Below are positions 48,045 through 59,700 of a stretch of DNA of 64,000 bases, in pieces (position 1 is the stretch's first letter; each line of letters opens with the position of its first letter). The DNA is from Lumbricus terrestris (Eukaryota; Annelida; Clitellata; Crassiclitellata; Lumbricidae). Below the pieces are notes generated by a model. It did not search any database. It worked only from the letters and a program-made list of their open reading frames with translations, and was not told where the DNA came from. The stretch is from positions 83,261,005-83,325,004 of the forward strand of contig OX457036.1 in the NCBI GenBank assembly GCA_949752735.1, in the 5' to 3' direction. The position numbers and the translations under genes are program-made.

Positions 48045-48272
48045 GTGCAGTCAACGTGTTCTTCGAGTGATCTAGTCAATAAGTACCTGGAAAATCTTGA
48101 TTTTAATTCTGAATGTGCGAACGTCGTAAGAAACAATTTCGAAAGTTTTCTCTCGACCAGACGTCACCTTGGATTTACCTTCCAGACAATGTTGATTAGC
48201 AAGGAGTATTCACACACACCTTCAGAAAAATTGTACATTGCTGCTGAAGAAGTTCTCAACCAGATTATTTAA
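48045..48272 (+). CDS. Short open frame of unknown nature beside the CREBL2 promoter
   Basis: A frame of about 75 codons lies on the plus strand 255 bp from the CREBL2 start, in divergent orientation. It begins with GTG, not ATG, and stays open for some codons upstream; the first ATG is about 46 codons in. The product would be hydrophilic (YLENLDFNSECANVVRNNFE, then TRRHLGFTFQTMLISKEY, ending EEVLNQII). TATATAAAA lies about 20 bp upstream. I do not recognise a family. It may be a terminal exon, a relic of a mobile element or chance; the neighbouring 2 kb is repeat-rich. Confidence 0.25.
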   Translation: MQSTCSSSDLVNKYLENLDFNSECANVVRNNFESFLSTRRHLGFTFQTMLISKEYSHTPSEKLYIAAEEVLNQII

Positions 48273-48399
48273 GATTTGGTAATCGGTCTATTTCTCAATC
48301 GGTTTATAACTGCTCATTCTATTCTGTGATGCTTAAACTCTGGCCAGAATTATTATCACAACCAATTTTGTTTTTACATTTTCAGTGTCTATTAATTGC

Positions 48400-48720
48400 A
48401 GTCTGTTCATTCATTCATTCATTCATTCATTCATTCATTCATTCATTCATTCATTCATTCATTCATTCATTTATTCAGACATTATTTTATATAGCGCTCC
48501 TAAAAAACCTACTCAGAGGCGCTCCCGACTCCAGCACGCCCAAAAAGAACACTTTTAAGTTTAGTAAGGAAGGATCCTGGTAGAGTCCTAGGGTGTAGGC
48601 GTAGCTCAAAAGGAAGGCCATTCCACAGAAAAGGCTCGATTCTTCATGGTAGTAGTATGAGCAAAAGGAACTAAGAGGACTCCCTTATCAGCAGAGCATA
48701 GCTGACGACGTCCTTGCTTA
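48400..48720 (-). repeat. CR1/L2-like LINE 3' end, antisense, with long (ATTC)n tail
   Basis: About 16 attc units (48405-48470) precede tatatagcgctcc and ctcagaggcgctcccgactcc, the antisense 3' block of the family. The complement then shows LLF-rich codons and stops. Confidence 0.75.
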
Positions 48721-49139
48721 AAAAGGTAATTCTTTACCTAAGACTAAATTACATGTAAGTGACACAAGTTAGGAGAGTTCCTGCACTTGAGCAGAACATG
48801 TAGATATAGAGTAGCCTATTTCTCAATTTTGGCCGAGTGACTGCTAAGTCACATTCATCAACAATTGTAGTTCTTGGAAGTGGTAATCGACCACACAACC
48901 TATAGTTTAATAGGTACGGCAGATGTGTCTGAGAAGTATAGATAGCATCGTTAAGTACTGTGGCTGGTCATAAACTTAACGTTATACTTTATCAATTGTA
49001 TTGCATCACATCTATAAGTTTATAAAGCGTTTCTCACAGCGCACAATAATAAGAGAGTGCGTAAAACTCGGAGATAAAATTAGTTTTGAGACAGTGAAAA
49101 GATGTGCTTCAGGTATCAGTTAATAACGAAGGACGTGTC

Positions 49140-49400
49140 AATTATGCTGTTTCTAAGGTGCAGGACCATTGAAGGGAAAAACCCGTGTGTTGGACAAAGC
49201 AGTCCTTACTTGCAGGACAAGATCATGCCTGTCATGCAAGCGTAGCACATGAAGGGAGGATGCTGAAGTCAGCAAGCGGATGAGATCACAAAGACACTTG
49301 AGTGCTAGGCCAGAGTAAGACCTGTAAATTAAGGTAAGAACCTTGAGCTGGATTCGAGCAGTGAGCAGAGCCAGTGAAGGCGTTGTTTTCAAGGAAGATC
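49140..49400 (-). pseudogene. LINE reverse transcriptase fragment, antisense
   Basis: The minus frame contains ARIQLKVLTLIYRSYSGLAL, then KCLCDLI, matching the RIxFKIL..Y..L.GLAPxYLxDL block of CR1/L2 polymerases. It is frameshifted and probably belongs to the same insertion as 48400-48720 or to a second one. Confidence 0.6.
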
Positions 49401-49539
49401 TTTCACATTTATTTGAGCTTAAATTGTAGACCTATTTGTTGCCTCATGTCTTCATATGCTCCAGGGTTGATTATGAAAATGTCATTTATGCAGGCCTTAC
49501 TTCTATTACTGCAATCTGTTTTAAATTGTATTGTACTGC

Positions 49540-50210
49540 ATTGTATCCGACCATTTATAAAGTGTTTCTTGCAGCAAGAACCTTTCAGAAGCACTCCCAG
49601 TGCATTCAACCCCGAGAGAAAAAGCAGGTTTTGAGGCAAGAGAAAGATAAGAAAAGACCACCAGAAAGGATGACAGAGCGATCTGACGGTGGAAGTCCAT
49701 TCCATAGGGAGGGATCAATGCAGGCAAATGATCTGGATCGAGCCATAGCGGTCCTGACGCGGGGAACAAAGAGGACCTAAGAGGACGCAGCAAAGTGGCA
49801 GAGAGGGGAGGGCGAAGTATAAGATAACAAAGATACTTTGGAGCAAGAACCAATTGAGACTTAAGGACCAAAACTAGAACTTTGAATTGTACAAAGGCAG
49901 AGAGTGGAAGCCAGTGAAATTGTTCAGCCATGTCTTGTAGAAATGTGGGAGAATCGATGAAGACGGGCAATGAGCCTAGCAGCAGCATTTAGGACAGACT
50001 GTAGAGGATATAGCCGAACCTTAGGGAGGTCAACAAGGACAGAATTACAGTAGTCAATCCGAGAACAGACGGAAGCACGAACAATTGAGTTAAAGATTGA
50101 AAATGAAACAGATTTGTGTATAGCTCTGAGACGCCTTAGCTGAAAGTATGAACTGCTGCTGATGCTGCCTGCCTGATCAGTGCTTTGCATACAGATCACT
50201 CAAAATTCAT
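49540..50210 (-). pseudogene. LINE reverse transcriptase fragment, antisense, near-continuous
   Basis: Minus frames carry [53 protein letters not shown] and, after a frameshift near 49930, FHWLPLSAFVQFKVLVLVL, LAPKYLCYLI and VECTGSASERF. This is the C-terminal half of a CR1/L2-type polymerase. It is pseudogenised by the shift and lies downstream of IFT81. Confidence 0.75.
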
Positions 50211-50457
50211 GTGGGAGAAACTGAACTGGGAACCCATAAGTTTAAGATCATTATCTATGCAAAAGTGCCTGGAGCATAATCAAGATTGTGGTTCAATTGT
50301 GCTCGGTTGTAAGCACCTCTTATAAGTCGCTCTTGTAGAGGCTCTATATAAATGCACAATTACAATATTATTTTAATTACATATATTATTTTTCACACAT
50401 AAGTTCACATGAACATGCATAATACACCGATAAGCATATAATACATATAAACACACC

Positions 50458-50618
50458 CAGTGGCGTAGGCAAGGGGGGTTTCGGGGGTTAAAACCCCCCC
50501 ATTGGCTCCGAAAAAAAGATTTTTTAAGGTTATTTTTCCATTTAAGTAAGAAAAAATAGCAAAAAACAGGGTTTCCGGCCATAAACCCCCCCATGAAAAA
50601 TTCCTGGCTACGCCACTG
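50458..50618 (+). mobile_element. 161-bp hAT MITE, copy 1, downstream of IFT81 stop
   Basis: The CAGTGGCGTAG and CTACGCCACTG ends are perfectly inverted and flanked by the perfect 8-bp duplication aacacacc (50450-50457 and 50619-50626). It lies 166 nt beyond the IFT81 stop, probably in the 3' UTR. It is nearly identical to the copy at 51256-51416 in the opposite orientation. Confidence 0.92.
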
Positions 50619-50783
50619 AACACACCTTCACATCCACAAACACCATTAACAGGTTTTTATCAGGATATTTAACACATTTCTCATCTGGTCATATTAATAA
50701 GCAAACATAGGAACGTTGTTAATATATGTTAAAATCGTGCATCATTCGTCACTTGTCGAAAGCTACAACGATGTCAGATGAAA

Positions 50784-53700
50784 CTACAAGACGAGTCGAT
50801 CTTCAGACGTATCTGCCGTTCTTCTTTGCTTGCCACTCGTTCGCATTGACTCGCCACCACCAGAGTTGCGCTGGGCAATCTGCAGTTTAACCTGCAGAAG
50901 ACGCTCCACGTCTCGCCACATCTTCACCTGATTCACATTGACGTCCTGGTTTTCACGAATGCTCTTCTGTTTGTCGCGAAGACCCTTTCCGAGGTTCTCC
51001 TGCTCCTGGATCTTTTTGGTGAACTGCTCTCTACAAAATAACATTTAAAAAAACTATATTGTATGAATGAGAACCGACCTAGCAGGCTGTGAACAGATTC
51101 CAAAATAATAATATAATATTCGTTTATTAATTCAAACTGACAAGAATGGATTGCGATCGTTACTACTATCGATTCTTGTGAAGTCACCACTGATTGAAAT
51201 CATAATGATAAGGACACCATAGATGTCTCTACGTCAGATTTTTCATAGACTAAGGCAGTGGCGTAGCCAGGAATTTTTCATGGGGGGTTTTATGGCCGGA
51301 AACCCTGTTTTTTGCTATTTTTTCTTACTTAAATGGAAAAATAACCTTAAAAAACCTTTTTCCGGAGCCAATGGGGGGGTTTTAACCCCCGAAACCCCCC
51401 CTTGCCTACGCCACTGGACTAAGGGATACTCATTGTAACATCAGTTTCTAAATAAAAAATCGTTTAAAAAGTCACTCTGAAAATATGAAGCCGCTCAATG
51501 AGTAAAAACTAGACAATGAAGACATCAAGACAATATAGATATTGTAATTCATAAACAGTAGCATAGATTTAATTTCTAAAAGCACTGCAACAAGGAACCA
51601 TGTAGACAAAAGAATGAGAGACGTCATTGTCTTGCCGTAATGATCTTTTCTTGTCGGTTTGGTCGCTGGAGATGTAGAGTTTCATCTCAACTTCTGTGCG
51701 CTGCATTTGGCCGTTGAGAAGCTGCATGAGGGCATTCAGGTAGTGAAAGCGATGTTCCAAGGCCAACAGCTCCTCTCTGTACGCATGCACTTCCTATGCA
51801 TTCAACCAGAGAAAGAAAGCTCTCAAAAGCCAGATAGTCAAGACTATTTAGTGTGTAATGCAATGTATAGGCCTATCTAGTAAATTTATTAGCACCAAGC
51901 CATATCAGGGAGACCAACTTGTTTGTTGGCTCCAAATCAGATCAAGATTCCAATAGCTCGGTTGTTCACTTTCTGGTTAAAGCACCTGCTGGCAGGCAAT
52001 GGCTTGGATCCCTGACTAAGGCAGAAAGTTGCTTCAAAGTTCCTGCACCATCATTTCATACCTTGGTGAACTCAGCTATAAAATACCTACACTGTATATA
52101 CACAGTGGTCAGTGGAAAGACTAACAGTGAAGGGGAAAGGTGCCTGCACATGTCAAAGTAAATTTGAAGAGCACTTCTAACATTTTATACTCAAAGTAGA
52201 ACTTCAGGAGTTTGTTTAAGTGACCCTTCTGATGGAGACCAGAAACTTGAAAAAGAGTCAGAGGCAAACAGACAGTTGACTTTCTGTTAACTACCTCTAG
52301 GCACAGCACCAGGAAGTGCAAATTAGACTTGCAACAGACATTGCACTGTTAAATTTAAAAATTTAAAAGGCGCTGTCATTAATTCTTTCCCTTCGGCGCT
52401 GAAGCCCTTCGTTACACTTCAGAAGAGACTGGCATACATACAATCTAACAAGTCATTACTATTTCACCTCTCAAAATCGTCATTGTAATCTATGCACTGT
52501 CAAATGAAACTGACAATTCTTGGCAGGCTATTGATAAAACCAGGATGTCCACTGACAGAAATAGAATAGACTTGGACATCAGTCAAAAGACCGTTCAACC
52601 CCAGCAAAACGACCACTCTTCAGTCTATCACTAAACCCATTCTCTCTTCAACTTATCATATTTCACCTCAGCAGGTCATCAAACACTTAAACTTTAAGTC
52701 TATGACAAATGGATTCTGTGAGGCTCTCTATCCATGTCTCTGCCTCTGCATGTGTCAGTCTGTTGTCCATCTTTTGTATGTCTCTTTCTGCCATTGTCTG
52801 CTCAAGAGACTTTATTGTCTTCCAATGACTGACCTGTTCCAGTTTGGATCGGTTGGTTTCAAAACCAGCAGACAATGAATCATATGATGATTTCTTCTCA
52901 TTGTAGATTTGACTCATCTCCTAAACAGAATTAAACAGCAAACATCAACTATGCATCAACTTCAATTAAAGGATATTAATAGATGATAGGAAGAAGGATG
53001 TTTATTTGCTTAGGTGTCAAAAGGTTAGCAATCATTAGATTGCAAGTAACCACGTCTGTAAACATTAAGGTTAGGAACCATTCAAATGTCCCACATAATT
53101 ATAATTAACTTATCTCCTTAGTATTAAGGCAAAAAATCCTATATCAGTCTCAGATGATTTTAGTGAGCCAACAAATAAGACATCTATTCCAACACCAAAA
53201 CACAATGTCCTGAGAAACAATTTCAACATATTTTACTGCAATACAACAATATTCGGTGTCTTCCTTTCAGATTTCAGTCCAGCTAAGGTTGAGAGAGGCT
53301 CAAGGAATCAAATCCTAAAGACAAGTCTGTACAAGTGCCAACAGAAGCTCATACACGCGATTTAGCCGACCTGATACTGTTGTCTCATTGGTCGCAGTTC
53401 CTTGAGCATTGGTGCCAGCGCTGCCTTCTTCATTTCAATCCTCTTTGTCAGCTTCTCCACCATCTGCGACATATCCTCCAGCGTCCGACCCTTCATCGTG
53501 TCGAACTCGCTCTTCATTGCCGACACGTTCTCAAGAGCATCCTGGGTATTACGGTAGCCGGACACACCACGCTTGGCTTCTACGGATGACTGCACATATG
53601 GAAGAATGCAACAACAGTTAACTTGAGCCAAAAGAAATTTAATACATGAGTTAGTGAGTTAGTGGTCTAGTTGTTAGCATGATGGACTGCCAACCCAGAC

Positions 53701-56700
53701 ATTGGGGTTCAATCCCACGGAACAGAATTTTTTTAGACATTTCTGCTACACTGTGGCAGTGGTGGGGTTGAACAGCCTCGCTTCTGGTTAATAATAATAA
53801 TATCACACACTACACAGTAATGTAATAAACATAAAAATGTAATCGAACATTTAAACTGCAATTACCTTAGACCTTAGTCCATCCCGTGCAGAGCTACACA
53901 TCAGGCAAACTGCAATGCTAAGAACATTTCATATTAGGCTACAAAGCAGGAGCATTATTATCACTAATAAGTAGCTTCTATTGCACCAGCATCTGACGCT
54001 CAAGAAATTAGCCAATGGTGTCTAAAGTTGAGAATGAATAACACAGATGGCAGACCAGTGTAAACGGATACAATGAGAGAGAGTAGCGCAAGTACCAGTT
54101 TGTTGTTGATATCGTCATACTTCTGAGCCAGAATGTCTTCCGTGCGTGCAAGAACTCCGGCCTCTGCACGAAGTTCCGCCATCTGACGATGTTTCTCGGA
54201 ATAGACTGTTCTCTTCGACCGCATTTTGTACACATATTTATTAAACTGAAAATGGAGAAAAAAGAGATAGCAACGTCAGAGATCAAAGAACGCAAGAACA
54301 TTAAATGACATATCATCTATAAGGCCTATTCATTATTAGTTTGTTTCTTGATAAACCCACAAACACACAAAGCTATTGCATAGGCTTAGCTGTCTTTGCC
54401 TGATATATACAGTTAGTGTGTTCACCATAGCTGAGATTTATTTATTTATTTCAAGTATTTATATAGCGCCTCTTCAAGAAACCTACTCAGAGGCGCTCTC
54501 TGCGCTAACTAGCCGAAATGATGTTAAGTGTCATAACAACAAGAAAATTCCATCAATTAGCAAAATAAGTCACAGTGAGCCGGAAACAGTCATCAGTGGC
54601 GATCCCTCGCAGACACGTAGAATCATCCAACGGAATCCCGTCAACAGCTTTCAGATGATGTGAATGTTCAGAGTCTCTGGTACAGGTTGCGTCAGTAGAG
54701 TAGAGCGGCGACAGATGACAGGGCTCGCAAACACGAAACGCTGACGAAACTGAAGCTCCTCGCTGGTAGAAGATGATGCGCGCGTCCGGCCAATCGTCGG
54801 GCACAAGGTATGCACAGTAGAAGGCATTTGTCGCTTGTCGGTCGGTAGTTTTGAACGCCACCAGAGACAACATCCGATCGAGTTAACTCCACTGACCTAG
54901 CTGCGTGAACCGTCCTTCGGCGAGATGTAAACACCAGACAACAGCGGTGAAGCCACACGGTCTTGATGGTTGAGCTCGACCGTGTGCATCAAGAGGCGTC
55001 TAACGTCAACACGTGGGCGACACAAGACGACTTGCGAACAAAATCCCTTCCAACGCAAAATCCTTGACGAACCCGACAAATAAGTTCGGTACACGAACCT
55101 AGAACCAGTAAACTCGAACGTGTGTGAAATTACTGCGCGAATTCTGCATAAAGTTGAAATAATCCACCGAAATGACGGAGTGGTCTAATAAACAACCAAT
55201 ATGGCCGCTGACCTGCGCAGAATGGCTAGTGGCACAAGTGAAGATAAAGTCTCAAAATGAAACAAGACACTTTGAAGCAAAGTGGCAATTCTAGAATACG
55301 TTAGTCATTTTGCACTTATGAATCCGTTAGAATTGTCAAAGATATTCCTTTCTAAAGTGTTTATTTAGTAATCTATGACTGGTGTAAACTCTTTCAACTC
55401 ACCTCATCTCCTTTCACAACCTCTCCCCCTGTCTGCTTCAGCTTGTCCTGCCTAGCATCTCGTTCTGCCTCAGCAGCCTGAAGTTCTTCCCTCGCCTGAT
55501 GCAGCGATTCAGCGGCATCATCTTTCTTACGACGATTTATTGATGCCTTTCAAGAATCAAATCAAATCACAAGTCAGTTTTTTAAGCATAAAAACTGAAC
55601 TATTTAATGAGCATTATGACATCTCAAAGTGTGCAGTGTGCAGCAAGATAAACTTCATAAATTCAATACACATCAATATCAGAGTCAAAGTTCACTTTGC
55701 AGCATGCACTTAACCAAATAAAATCCACACATCCAAATGATGTCGTGTTTAATTGCACATTTATATAGCTCCCATCAAACCTTGAACATGACCAGTTTTC
55801 TAACAGATCCAAAAAAGTTAAGTCATAACATAAGGTGAAAATGGCGACGACCTGTTGGCGCAAGGCTCCAAGACCGGCCAGTTTATCGCTGCTCTCTGAG
55901 CTCAGCATCCTCTTCTCCATCAACTGATTTATCTCCGAGTTTGTTTCTCGAATCTTAGAAAAACAAACAAAGCATTGAACAGCATCAGCATCCCAGTCGA
56001 ATTAAACACATTCAAGTGCAACTGAAGAGAACTTTTCACCGTCCAACTGTAATTCATTTCCATGCAATTTGATTAATATTTTTTCACTTTGCACACAGAG
56101 CAGGTGCTTTCAATCTATAGCTAATAAACAAATAAAGAAAATGCGATATTCAAAGCAAATCATCACTTTAATCATCACGGTATTCTGCCTAGTTTAAGCG
56201 ACTTCTACATATTGGTGTCGATCACAAGACTCAAATTGTTTGAACATCTGGATGTTACCAGTTCTACATATGAACATCTGAAGCTATATTGCAACAAAGG
56301 CCATATGCATAAAGGATTATCTGCTGGATTGTGCAGAACTGGTCAACTCTTTGTTTTATTGAGCAATTATCACTGATGCCTCAAAGCATCTACTTATTAT
56401 CAGCATTCATTTAAAAAGACTTTAGAATGCAAAATATACACATTAGTGGTCTAGATGCATTTCTGGAAATGAGTGTGAAATCCGTCTACAGTACCATTAG
56501 CACTTTGACAAACTTTATTATATATAGACAGACATAAACAAGTGGTACAGTAATAACCCAGACTACACATAAACAGCCATGAACTAGATGGTTATGTAAT
56601 TTTTAGCATGTTAGGGACCTAAGTGAACACTCCTTAACCTGACTCACCTTCTGTGTAATGACATCAAGGTCTGACTGTCCCATGGCTGGTTCAGCCACAA

Positions 56701-59700
56701 TCTTTGTCAATTGCTGGACAGACTTCTTCAGGGAGCCAACCTCATTTGGCAGTTTGTCTTTTACCATGTACATGTTCACACGAGTCTCCTCTTCCAAGCG
56801 TTGCAGCAGACCTATGAGATGGAAAAGTCAAAGAACAAGTACAAAGAACTGTCCTTCCCAGCAAGAAAAACACAAATTTACATAACAAGCGCTTCTTACA
56901 AACCACTGTATAAATATAAAGTATGAAGATACAAATATGTTTCTGTGTAATTATCATTCTTTCAATTCTGCAGAGGATTTTGTCAACAGGGCTTTAAGCT
57001 GATCGCGCCATTGACATTCTATGATATGAAAAAGAACACAAAAGTTAAAAAACAAGATCTTTTTTGCAGAGAACAGAGCTTTTGTGACGTCCTAACATAA
57101 TGCATTATAAATTATACAAGCATGTTCATAAACAAAATGCGTCAGCAAACATGGACTATCACTTAGTTATGTAAATAGGTTCAAAGGAACATTTCAACAT
57201 GAAGTCTTAAACTCAATTGATCAATAATAACTGGATCAGACTGAAAGTCAGAAAATCACTGATTAAGACGAAACAGAAAGATAGAAGCTGAAGCAGTGGC
57301 ATTTAAACAACGGAAATTTACCTGAAGGAGTTGTGCCAATGGATGATTGAACAGCCTCCTTTATCTGCACCTGCAGCCTCTGGATCCGGTTTTCCAGCTG
57401 TGTCAACTGGAATTAACAAATACAAGCCAAAGGAAATGCAAAGCCTGGAAACACCAACATCACAGTCATTATAAGCTATGTATCTCAAATACCCGTATAA
57501 CTATAACCGTAAGTACTGTAGGAAGGGATATTCATAAGCAGTCACTAAGAAATAGTGCACTATGCTCGAGTCTTCTCACTGAACGGAAAATTGTGAAAGT
57601 ACAAAAAAAATTATTTACAGCAACAGTTTTATTATATCGCAGTATTTCCTTAGATAATAAATTTATCAGTTTGATGAATTTTTACCAAGTTGCGCTGTTC
57701 CTGCTTCTGTTTCTTCAGTTGATCCTCGCGATCTCTCTCCATTCGAAGATTCCTCGCAACAGACAACATTGGACCACTGTTTGGCGATGTTTCAACCTAA
57801 AGAAATGGAATTCATGATGAAATGATAAACTCTGAAACCTCAATGTATTAGTACCCCGGTAATCAAATCCTAACCAACAGAGCAACATAGCAAAACATGT
57901 TATAACAATTTATTACCTTCTTAGCAGCATGAAGCCCACAGAAACTATGTGGCGGAAGTCACATAGAAAGATACAAGTTAGATGTCTCAGACAGCACTGG
58001 GCATTTTCTGTTGTTGGCCCTGGGGAATGGAATGGGCTCCCATTGACCTTATACCTAGCGTTTTCTCAGATCTATGCATTATGTCACAGTCTTAAAACCA
58101 TCCTTTTCGGCCTGGGTTGGGGTCAAGAGTGCACCTAAGTAGGAACCTTGAAGGGTCGTTATATAAATCTCCATAACATAATGCATGAATGAAATTCAGA
58201 CCTGGTCTCTGTTTTTCATAATTTGCAAGTGAATTTTAAAACACCATAATCAAAAATGCAATAAACATAAAGCATAAAAATTCACTCATCATCAAAGTCA
58301 ACTATATGTTATTCCTTTTGTGAAAATAACGGGCAACATTCTATAATTATGGAAGTAATTCTGTTACATACGAATCATGCAAAACATTCTTCAGAACAAT
58401 TAACAGTAATACATAAGTACTGCCAACTTCTAGTTAAAGTAGCTTATTTCTGAAAATAATCTGTGAAAGATTTTTGTCAATAAAAATATTCTTATCATAC
58501 AATTAGATATCTTCAGTGGTAAAGCTAGTTTAGTTAGTACTGTATGCTTTCAGATGTTTTCCCTTATAAAAGTATGTAATGACTTTACCTTTCGTTTGAG
58601 TCTTTCCGTGCGCTTGAGTAGTTGTTCCTTTTCATCTTCCATTGATGCAATGTCCTTCTTGATGTCAGTTGTGCTGAATCCACTGTCTTTCGTTGTAGTG
58701 TATTCCTTGTGCACCTCCGTGAATGCTTTGATTCGACCCTCATACTGAAGTAGAAAATATTGATCTAATAAAGTTCCACTTGCACTTGTCTTCTGTACCT
58801 TTGTTATGAGATGAATATAATCTATTTAAAGTGACTTACACCCATACTTGAATACATGTACATACATTACATATGCATACATAAATAATACATACTTAGA
58901 AACATACACACGATCCCTTAATTTACAGTTCGAAACCATTCATAGCACAATAACCCAGTTGTCAAAGTCCCATGTTAAATTATTTTTCTGCTCATTACAG
59001 GTGCAAGAGCCACAAAATTCTAAATAGGACCAAGATGTATACATAATACAGTTTCAATTAAACACATTAAAATACAGCCATTCAAAGCTTCCAAAGAGCC
59101 CCAAACAGGGCCAGATTAAGAAAAGAAATGTGGGAGCCCTGTTCCAGAAATTTCTTGCGGATCTTCGGCCGAAAATTCTGATGACCTTTTTTAGTCGTTT
59201 TGTCGAAATTTTCTTAGAATATCCGATTATTCCCCTCCAAAAAATTGATGACCGTTTTTTAGTCATTTGGTCGAAATTTGTCCAAAAAATTTCCGCATGT
59301 GTGGGGCCCCTAAAGAGTGGGGGGCCCCTGTTCGGCCGAACATGTTGAACATGCCTTAATCCGGCCCTGGCCCAAAAACCTTTTACAGATGGAAACAATC
59401 AATAAAGAAATATAATATCCTCAAAAACTGATTGACACAAATACACTTCTTCTTACACATGCAGTAACAGTAGTCCTTAAATCAAAGAATAAAATTATAT
59501 AAACTTTAAAACTGATAAAATAGCATGACAATTACCTCCTCATTCAGTTCAGACACCTTAGCATCTGCTAGGAAGTCTGCGGGGACGCTGATTCTGACGA
59601 GATAGTTGGCTAGATATGCACGCTCCTTCAGCTTCGGCATATTCCGCAGCAGCCACTCCAGTATCGGATGTATCACATGCTTCTCTCCTTGCACAATGCT

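Noticed and set aside
51618..51635. GT donor GAC|GTCTCT for IFT81 exon 13
   Set aside because: It leaves phase 0 and would frameshift the conserved C-terminal exon; the GC donor restores S-L-R-E-Q-F.
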